Part shown: positions 57,759 through 64,000 of the stretch, one piece after another
Position numbering within the stretch: the stretch's first letter is position 1
Layout: each line of letters starts with the position of its first letter
Made by a program: the position numbers and the translations under genes
Notes under the pieces: generated by a model
The model's input: the letters and a program-made list of their open reading frames with translations, nothing else
Told to the model about the DNA's origin: nothing
Databases searched by the model: none
DNA from: Chloropicon primus
Lineage: Eukaryota > Chlorophyta > Chloropicophyceae > Chloropicales > Chloropicaceae
NCBI GenBank assembly: GCA_023205875.1
Contig: CP060765.1
Span: 310,001-374,000 of the forward strand
Length of the DNA: 64,000 bases
Direction of reading: 5' to 3'

Positions 57759-58691
57759 ATGGCGCAAGTACAAGTGACGCAGCAGCCTCTGGTGTACATG
57801 CAGCCTCCGGTGTACACGCAGCCTCCGGGCATCCAGGTCATGACCGCTGACGCGAACACGGTGTTGACTCACTTGCAAGGAGTATACGTAGAGCAAGTCA
57901 GACGCATCCAGGAAGTTCTCGGGTTTGAGATGGCAAACGAGTACGGTAAGACTAACACACACACACGATCTCTGCCGATGTGAGCTGAGTCTGACCTTTT
58001 CGTTTGTGCCCTTTGCTGCTTGCTTTGGTCTCTTCCTCACGTCCAGCGATTTTTCAGCTGGATCCGTCAACGGGGCAGAAAGTTGGCCACGAGATCATGC
58101 ACGCGAAGGAGCGATCGAGAGATTGCTGCACGAGGAATTGCTTGGGTCCATGTCGTTCCGTGACTGCTGACTTGTATATTGTCAACAACGAGCTAAACCC
58201 CATGGCAACTTACACGAAGACTACCGGCATCACTTGGTGTGCCTGCTGCAAAGCGAGAGCGAGCCTGACAACGAACGGGCCTCAGCAAATGGTGCACGAC
58301 GTGGAGAGTCCAAATGCATGCCCTGGATGCACGCCTCTCGCCTTCTCTGTTGCGAACCACAAGTACAGTGCCGATGCCAGCTGCTGTGGAATGATGCCGT
58401 GCAATGCTTATTACTTTGGCGTCACGGACACGAGGAACGGCGCTCCCGCTGGATCGCTCGTCAAGTTACCTCAGACGTGCGGCGACCTGTTGTACAAGAC
58501 TAACAAGGTAAGCATCCCCCCCCGGTGACCGACGGACTGACTTCGGATTACATATTAACAATGCTATGGTTCTCCTTTCCAATTAGTTCACTGTCACCTT
58601 CCCACCGAATGCCAGCATGGATGACAAGGTGACCATGATCTCTGCGGTCCTCCACAGTGACTTCAACTTCTTCGAGCAGAAGAAGAACTAG
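57759..58691 (+). CDS. Phospholipid scramblase family protein, three exons
   Basis: A 250-residue protein of the scramblase/LURP-one-like fold. Exons: 57759-57945, 58047-58507, 58587-58691; introns 101 and 79 bases. The N-terminus is Pro/Gln/Tyr-rich (QPLVYMQPPVYTQPPG), as in animal PLSCR proteins. The barrel contains the family motif IMHAKERSRDCCTRNCLGPCRSV, a cysteine cluster comparable to the palmitoylated motif of PLSCR1. A second cluster is CACCKARA and CCGMMPCNAYYFGV. The final strand-helix MDDKVTMISAVLHSDFNFFEQ matches the PLSCR C-terminus. The family is linked to calcium-dependent lipid movement and to signalling; the mechanism is disputed. Whether it truly scrambles lipids cannot be read from sequence. 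It starts 145 bases after the cyclase stop, in the same direction. Confidence 0.85.
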
Positions 58692-59064
58692 AGAAGAACT
58701 TTTGCTTTTGCTTTCCTGTTTATTTAGTGTTTTCAATCTATTATGGGACGACTTTTTCCTCCCCGTCCAGGCATCATCACCACTCCTCACTCCATGCATG
58801 AGCCCCCCTCCTCACTCCTCCCAAGCGTTGGCTGTTTGGAAAGATCACGAGACAAAGGATCCACCCATTAGTGCCCCTTCCCTTCCGCCGTCTCCCTCCA
58901 CCACCACCATCCATCATCATCCCCCTCGCCTCCTCCCTCTCACCTCCTCTCGATGCGATGATTTTCCCGCCAGCTTCAAAAGAGAAAGAGAGAGAGTCGC
59001 TGCGTCCTGCGTCGCTGCCCTGTCCTTCCTCGTTGTGGCACCTCGACCGTGTCTCGCGATCGCC
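58692..59064. other. Intergenic: scramblase 3' flank and RecG-fusion 5' flank
   Basis: This 373-base stretch contains bipartite element j and an AG run near 58980-59000. The long frame of the next gene extends back through it, but this part is Ser/Pro/His-rich and includes the element, so I treat it as non-coding. Confidence 0.6.
58813..58854 (+). promoter_or_regulatory. Bipartite element, copy j (orphan)
   Basis: The inner box CCCAAGCG and GAAAGATCACGAGAC (58839) are in the usual register, although the CAAA box is replaced by CACT. It shares GAGACAAAGG with copy e. Its gene-side direction faces left, where only the antisense of the scramblase gene lies. Confidence 0.5.
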
Positions 59065-62000
59065 ATGGAGAGGGACGTGTTGCCTCGGGTTGGATCCTGG
59101 ATGAAAAGCTTGGCCGCGAGGCAGAGCCACTTCCTCATTCGTAGGAGGACCAAGCCGAGCTCCAGCTCCGGTGGTTCGAAGACGCCAAGGTTCTCGGAGC
59201 CTGGGGGGAGTGGTGGTGATGGTCGTCATCACGTCACTCGGAGCAACTCGACGGCGGCTTCGTTTCCGACGACGTCGTGCTACCGCGGCATCACGTCCTT
59301 GGCTTGCTCGAGGTCGAGCACCACGGCATCGTGTGTCCAAGGGAAGCGCCAGGAGGTGCAGCTGAGGTTCGAGGGGTTGGTGCTTGCTGGGGTTGGGGCA
59401 GCGAGTGGAAACGCCAGGAGGAGGTGCTGCGCGCCGTACTCGTCCAGGAGAGCGGACGCGAAGACGGCTGAGGTGCCCACTGAGGTTGCGTTGATCCAGG
59501 CGCTGGACCTGGAGTCTCGGCTTGGGTTCTGCAATTTGAAGGGGAAGCGTTACGCCAGTTTCCACCTGTTCCTTCTGGCGCAGCTCCGCGACTTCAACGA
59601 GTTCTCGCACGACAGGGGCCTCCACTCGTCAAGGAGGGATCTCCTCGCCAAGACGGAGCGGTATCCGGCGATGACGACGGAAGAGAGGAAGCACACTCTC
59701 GGGGAGGTCCGTCGGTTTTTGGAGCAGTACTGGCAACTGAAAGCCAAGGGAACCAGCGAACCAGCCAGCAGCTCGGGAGCTCGGGCTCCCGTACAACCCT
59801 CGGATGTCACGAGAAGGGAAGTAGGCGCGACTCTGAAGGACATCGAGCCTTTCAACCTCTTCTTCTTCGACGTCGAGACGACTGGGTTGTCCTCGAAGAG
59901 GGACCGCATCGTCGAGATCGCAATCACCGCGCTGCACAGCAAAGAGAAGTGGTCCTGCTTGATTGACCCAGAGTGCCTCATTCCGAGGCAAGCGAGCGCG
60001 ATCACGGGGCTCACGAACGAAATGCTGGAGAACGCAAGCGCCCCGACCTTCGATAAAGTTGTCGGGGAAATGGTTCAGTTTGTGAAGGAGAAGTCGCTTC
60101 CGATAAGCCATGCCACTCTCGTGGCGCACAACGTTCGGTTCGACAGCCGGTTCCTGCAAGCCGAATTCACGAGAGCTGGCGTCGAAGTTCCTGAGAACTG
60201 GAGGTTTTTCGACTCGCTTGAGTTTGCCAGGAAGGTCCTGGGAAAGGATACCATCAAGAGTTTCAGCCTCCAAAATTTGAACAGCCACTTTGGTCTACCG
60301 GATCCGGAGAGGGAGCACAGAGCCGCCGATGATGTGAACGTGTTGATCCAAGTATTCCAAGGGATTATTGGCAACACGAAACCTGACCAGGTGGTCAAGC
60401 TCATCACCCGAGACAGGATTAGGCTGGAACCCTCGCGACCGACGAGTCATGTCGACTCCTCGAGCCCGGCAGGAGCCGGAGTGGCATCGTTGAAGGCCAG
60501 ACCAGCTGAGGCGAGGAATCAGCGCGCAAAGATGCTGAGGCCAGACCCCTCGCGGGTTATGGGCGCAAAGGAAATTGAGAGCAGTGTTGCTGTTCCGTCT
60601 GTCAAGTTGCCAGACTATCACCACCATAATGGTTTCGATCCGCTCCAGTCCAGAGAAGAGGATGCGGACTTGCACGAAGAGGCTGGCATCTATTCCATTG
60701 CAAGCGAAGTGTCTGGGGCGAGAGAGATCGAGTTCCTGACTTCTGGAATCCCCATGAATTCTCTTAGCTCCTTCACCCCCCTTCAGAGGCAGATCAATGC
60801 TGAAGCGGGGTTCGAGACCCTTGCGTCTTTGCTCCAGCACTACCCCAGGGACTATCTCCTTTACTCTGGCGATTGGAATGACGGGGAGTTTATCTGCTCG
60901 CAAGGCGTCGTGTCGAACATCAAGAGCTTTTGCAAGGGCAACAAGGGCTTCATTGAAGCGACGGTGGAATGCGAGGCGGAGAACACAGTCAAGATCAAGC
61001 AGTGGTATCATTTCCGCAACTACGCTTTGGCTCAGAGGGCGTTGAGGGGCATGGTGGCCAGGTACCCCGTGGACTCGATAATGGCGTTCAAAGGCAAGTT
61101 GAAACAGAGGCCGGCGAGTGGCACGATGTGGGATCTCACGGGAAACGTGGAGATGACCTCCTTGGACGACTTCATCAGAATTGAGAAACAGGTCATCCCA
61201 GTATATCCGGCAAAGGGTGTGATCAAGAGCGGAACCTTTAACAAACTGATCAAGAAGGGCCTCGGCGCGTGCCCCCCTGTGGATCTCTTGCCTCTTGAAG
61301 TGGTGAAAAAGTACAATCTTATGAGGTACAAGGACGCCCTTCAGGGAATTCACTTCCCGTCAACCTTGGAGGAGGCAAACCAGGCCAGGAGGAGTCTTGT
61401 TTTCCAGGAGCTTTTCTTGCTTCAGACGGCCCTGATGCTGAGAAGATACCAGCTTCAGACCCCGCAAAACAACGTGGATGCCAAGGGCATTCGGGTGGGA
61501 ACCTCCGGGCTTCTTGAACACGCGTGCAAGAGCTTGCCATATGATTTGACTTCCGCGCAATCAAGGGTCTTGGAGGAAGTGCTCGGGGACATGATGGGCG
61601 CTCCCCCGATGATGAGGCTGCTTCAAGGCGATGTTGGTAGTGGCAAGACGATCGTGGCTCTCCTGGCGATGCTCTCGGCCGTGGATGCGGGATTCCAGGC
61701 CGCCTTCATGGTCCCAACAGAAATTCTTGCAGTTCAGCAGGCCCACAAGCTCGAGGAGTTCCTGGAGACGCTGAAGCTTGCTGACAGCGACTTTGAGACG
61801 CCAAAGGTGGTTGTTCTCACGGGATCGATGAAGGCCAGCGAGAAGAAGGAGGCGATGGAGGCCACTGCAAATGGTGCGGCTTCCATCACATTTGGTACGC
61901 ACAGCTTGATCAGCGAGGGGGTGAAGTTTTTGAAGCTTGGACTTGCTGTCATTGATGAACAGCACAAGTTTGGCGTGGAGCAGAGGAGCAAGCTTCAGAG

Positions 62001-62907
62001 CAAGAACCAGCCCCCGCCTCACCTGCTGTCCATGTCCGCCACTCCTATTCCGAGGACCCTGGCTTTGACCATGTATGGGGAGATGGCCCTTTCTTACATC
62101 GACGAAGTCCCACCAGGCAGGCAGCCGATCACCACCTCGGTGTACAGGCAAGCTGACGAGGAGAGGAGGAGGAGCGCGTACCAAAAGCTCGTGTCCGAGG
62201 TTCAGAAAGGGAACAAAGGGTTCATCGTGTTTCCTTTGATCGATTCCAGCGAGAATGAGGACTTTCAATCCATCAAGGCCGCGGAGGCTTCATTTGAGGG
62301 TCTCATCAACAACGAGCTTCGTGGCATTCCGTGTGGATTGCTGCACGGGAGACTCCAGCCGCAGGAGAAGCTGAATGCCCAGAACGACTTCCTTGAGGGA
62401 AGGACAAAGGTTTTGGTTGCGACCGCTGTGATCGAAGTTGGTGTGGATATCCCAGAAGCCTCGGTGATCATCGTGGAGAACAGTGAGAGGTTTGGCTTGG
62501 CCCAGCTGCACCAGTTGAGGGGAAGAGTCGGAAGGAGCTCGAGGAAGAGCCACTGCTTTCTTCTGACTGGCGGGGCCGATGCGTCCTACTCGAGGATCAA
62601 GCACATGGAGACGCTTGATAACGGTTTCGCCGTTTCGGAGCTGGACCTTGCCCTGCGTGGCGCGGGGGACTTCATCGGTACCAGGCAAGCTGGGCAATCG
62701 GGATTGGGCAGCCTGCTGCTGGCGGACATGTCCCTGGAGCCGGATCGAATTGCTTTGGAAGAGGCGAGGGAAGCTGCATCCGGGGCATTCGGGGATGGCG
62801 AGCCAAAGCTCGGCCAGAGCCTGCTGATGTTCCTCCAGAACAACCCCCCGGTCCCCTTCTTGGATGTTGCACCCGATAATATCTATGACACTTTTGAGTC
62901 ACAATAG
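59065..62907 (+). CDS. DEDDh (DnaQ-like) exonuclease fused to RecG-type helicase, organelle-targeted
   Basis: A 1,280-residue single-exon fusion. The Arg/Ser-rich leader (residues 1-130) suggests plastid and/or mitochondrial import. Residues about 155-230 hold a helical segment of unknown type, vaguely HMG-like. Residues about 265-445 form a DEDDh 3'-5' exonuclease: FFFDVETTGL (Exo I), HNVRFDSRFL (Exo II), HRAADDV (Exo III, His-Asp). Residues about 565-1280 are a full RecG: wedge domain (LLQHYPRDYLLYSGDW), helicase motif I GDVGSGKT (near 856), DEQH box (near 964) with KFGVEQR, MSATPIPRTLALTMYG, and TAVIEVGVDIPEA then QLRGRVGRSS. RecG drives fork reversal and branch migration; plant RECG1 acts in mitochondrial and plastid genome surveillance but has no nuclease. 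The start at 59065 (MERDVLPR) is the best ATG. Confidence 0.9.
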   Translation: MERDVLPRVGSWMKSLAARQSHFLIRRRTKPSSSSGGSKTPRFSEPGGSGGDGRHHVTRSNSTAASFPTTSCYRGITSLACSRSSTTASCVQGKRQEVQLRFEGLVLAGVGAASGNARRRCCAPYSSRRADAKTAEVPTEVALIQALDLESRLGFCNLKGKRYASFHLFLLAQLRDFNEFSHDRGLHSSRRDLLAKTERYPAMTTEERKHTLGEVRRFLEQYWQLKAKGTSEPASSSGARAPVQPSDVTRREVGATLKDIEPFNLFFFDVETTGLSSKRDRIVEIAITALHSKEKWSCLIDPECLIPRQASAITGLTNEMLENASAPTFDKVVGEMVQFVKEKSLPISHATLVAHNVRFDSRFLQAEFTRAGVEVPENWRFFDSLEFARKVLGKDTIKSFSLQNLNSHFGLPDPEREHRAADDVNVLIQVFQGIIGNTKPDQVVKLITRDRIRLEPSRPTSHVDSSSPAGAGVASLKARPAEARNQRAKMLRPDPSRVMGAKEIESSVAVPSVKLPDYHHHNGFDPLQSREEDADLHEEAGIYSIASEVSGAREIEFLTSGIPMNSLSSFTPLQRQINAEAGFETLASLLQHYPRDYLLYSGDWNDGEFICSQGVVSNIKSFCKGNKGFIEATVECEAENTVKIKQWYHFRNYALAQRALRGMVARYPVDSIMAFKGKLKQRPASGTMWDLTGNVEMTSLDDFIRIEKQVIPVYPAKGVIKSGTFNKLIKKGLGACPPVDLLPLEVVKKYNLMRYKDALQGIHFPSTLEEANQARRSLVFQELFLLQTALMLRRYQLQTPQNNVDAKGIRVGTSGLLEHACKSLPYDLTSAQSRVLEEVLGDMMGAPPMMRLLQGDVGSGKTIVALLAMLSAVDAGFQAAFMVPTEILAVQQAHKLEEFLETLKLADSDFETPKVVVLTGSMKASEKKEAMEATANGAASITFGTHSLISEGVKFLKLGLAVIDEQHKFGVEQRSKLQSKNQPPPHLLSMSATPIPRTLALTMYGEMALSYIDEVPPGRQPITTSVYRQADEERRRSAYQKLVSEVQKGNKGFIVFPLIDSSENEDFQSIKAAEASFEGLINNELRGIPCGLLHGRLQPQEKLNAQNDFLEGRTKVLVATAVIEVGVDIPEASVIIVENSERFGLAQLHQLRGRVGRSSRKSHCFLLTGGADASYSRIKHMETLDNGFAVSELDLALRGAGDFIGTRQAGQSGLGSLLLADMSLEPDRIALEEAREAASGAFGDGEPKLGQSLLMFLQNNPPVPFLDVAPDNIYDTFESQ

Positions 62908-62997
62908 GTTTTTAGTCATCACAATAGGGCCAGCCGCACGACGTGTGTGCTCCTTGGCGTGTGGTGTGTATTGTATGTTTAGTGTATAAAAAGTGAA

Positions 62998-64000
62998 TCA
63001 ATCACTCATGCTCATGTCCCCGTCGTCGTCATCATCATCGACGTCCTCGCTTGCTGCCTCCTTCTCGCTGTGGATCTTCAGCAGCCTGATCTCCTTCAAA
63101 AGGCTCTTCGCGTCCTCCCTGTGGTTACCCCCGTAGTCCAGGAGTCTGGCGCAGTACACTTCACTCTCATTGAGCCTCCCGGTCCCCTTGCAGTGCTGGG
63201 TGAGGAACATCAACGTCTGCACCACGTCAGCGTTGCACACCCCGTCCACATCAAGCCTTTCGATGTTCTTCTTGTTATACAGGTAGGCCGCCTCGTAGTC
63301 CCCTCGCTTCCTGTACAGGTCTGCGATCTTCGCCAAAGCAATGCCCTCCCGGTCTCCCTTGCTCTCGGCATTCTTGTAGCACTGCAGCGCTGCGTCTTGC
63401 ATGTTGAGCTCCTCGCTCTCGTAGCACTGGCCCATGGCACACCAGAACCTAGCGTCACCGGGCCTCAGCTTGGTTGCCTGCCTAAAGTAATAGAGCGCAT
63501 AGTAAGGCATCCTCAGAACCTCGTAGGTCTGCCCCAAGCCGTACCAAGCCCTGTAATCCCGGGGGTTAATGTCCACCGCCCGCCTGTAAGCCTCGATCGC
63601 AGCCTCGGGGTTCTTCATCTCAACGTATTCGTGACCCATCAAGGTCCACGCGCTCAGATAGTTCCGGTTGAGCTTCAGAGCCCTCCTGAAGTACGCCACG
63701 GCCTTCTCATGCTGCGTCCGCAGGGAATAGTAGTTCCCAATGATGCAGCAGGTCTCGGGCTTGTACTTGTCGGTCAAGATCGCGCTGTGGGCAAGGTGGG
63801 ACAGCCCGGCGTAAGCCTCCTTCACGTACAGGATGTTGCTGTAGGTGTCCATGGACTCTATCCGGTGGGGCGACTTCCTGTGGAGGAGCTCAAAGAGGTT
63901 CTGGGCTTCATCAAACTGGCGCAAGTTGTAGTGGGCCGTGGCGGCTTGGGCGAGAATGTACTCCGAGTTCGGAAACACGGACTGGAGCTCCGTGTACTGG
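62998..64000 (-). CDS. CDC23: Anaphase-promoting complex subunit CDC23/APC8, 5' partial
   Basis: A TPR-repeat protein of the APC/C ubiquitin ligase. The visible 333 residues are the C-terminal half; the frame stays open to the right edge (QYTELQSVFPNSEYILAQ), so the start is outside the window. At least seven TPR units are seen, for example PETCCIIGNYYSLRTQHEKAVAYFRRAL, SAWTLMGHEYVEMKNPEAAIEAYRRAV, YRAWYGLGQTYEVLRMPYYALYYFRQA and FWCAMGQCYES. The YALYYFRQA and IGNYYSLRTQHEKAV signatures distinguish CDC23 from CDC16 and CDC27. The tail is acidic (SEDVDDDDDDGD). It converges with the RecG-fusion gene (90 bases between stops). Confidence 0.92.
   Translation of the reverse strand, partial: QYTELQSVFPNSEYILAQAATAHYNLRQFDEAQNLFELLHRKSPHRIESMDTYSNILYVKEAYAGLSHLAHSAILTDKYKPETCCIIGNYYSLRTQHEKAVAYFRRALKLNRNYLSAWTLMGHEYVEMKNPEAAIEAYRRAVDINPRDYRAWYGLGQTYEVLRMPYYALYYFRQATKLRPGDARFWCAMGQCYESEELNMQDAALQCYKNAESKGDREGIALAKIADLYRKRGDYEAAYLYNKKNIERLDVDGVCNADVVQTLMFLTQHCKGTGRLNESEVYCARLLDYGGNHREDAKSLLKEIRLLKIHSEKEAASEDVDDDDDDGDMSMSD

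Noticed and set aside
3567-58854. The bipartite element as a tRNA gene, SINE or pol III promoter
   Set aside because: GTTCGAA in some copies recalls a B box, but there is no A box at a suitable distance, no cloverleaf, no A-tail and no target-site duplication.
58657-59064. N-terminal extension of the RecG fusion
   Set aside because: The upstream frame overlaps the scramblase last exon and bipartite element j, and is low-complexity; the ATG at 59065 is preferred.
1-64000. tRNA genes, rRNA, viral or transposon remnants
   Set aside because: I looked for T-loop motifs, reverse-transcriptase, integrase and transposase signatures on both strands and saw none I could support.

Overview
This 64 kb window is nuclear DNA of a small, gene-dense, GC-rich green alga. 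Plant-lineage genes fix the group: a CP26-type light-harvesting protein (Lhcb5), the plastid import GTPase Toc34, a double-domain plastid Cpn20, a plant-type GLYR reductase and a RimM-like plastid protein. Genes are packed on both strands with few, short introns (76-359 nt) that have ordinary GT-AG ends and mostly sit near the 5' end. A prasinophyte-grade or chloropicophyte picoalga fits this style, but the species cannot be read from the sequence. There is no tRNA, rRNA, CRISPR or recognisable transposon or viral element.

Layout, left to right: ABCB half-transporter (5' end off the window); DUF711 protein; FAM91; NC2-beta; an F-box/CW/SNF2/RING protein; BBS9; NOL6; LDAH lipase; mRNA capping enzyme; Lhcb5; an F1-ATPase alpha-like protein; plastid Cpn20; RAD21 cohesin; a 12-TM double-domain nucleotidyl cyclase; GLYR; a DENN-DUF547 fusion; FIGL1; SEC10; a RimM-like repeat protein; a J-domain/PARP-finger/BRCT/SAP protein; a four-RRM organellar protein; PHPT1; Toc34; a possible one-TM microprotein; a MAP kinase kinase; a single-domain guanylate cyclase; a phospholipid scramblase; an exonuclease-RecG helicase fusion; and CDC23/APC8 (5' end off the right edge). 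Most are housekeeping genes with no operon-like logic. The shared themes are membrane traffic (FAM91, DENN, SEC10), chromosome maintenance (SNF2, RAD21, FIGL1, RecG fusion, PARP-finger protein), signalling (two cyclases, MAP2K, PHPT1) and plastid function.

The most striking non-coding structure is a repeated bipartite element of about 42 nt, present 13 times by eye. One box resembles GAAAGMTCTTGAGAC and the other CAAA. Their spacing is exactly 26 nt in every clear copy. Read on the gene strand, the element lies about 40-230 nt upstream of the start codons of nine genes of unrelated function, and three of these carry a second copy 178-187 nt further out. It looks like an undescribed core-promoter or 5'-leader signal. 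One copy (58813-58854) points away from any gene. The most notable protein novelties are the DnaQ-like exonuclease fused to RecG, a cyclase with animal-adenylyl-cyclase layout but guanylyl-type purine residues, a BBSome subunit in what may be a non-flagellate lineage, and an F1-alpha paralogue with an altered P-loop.
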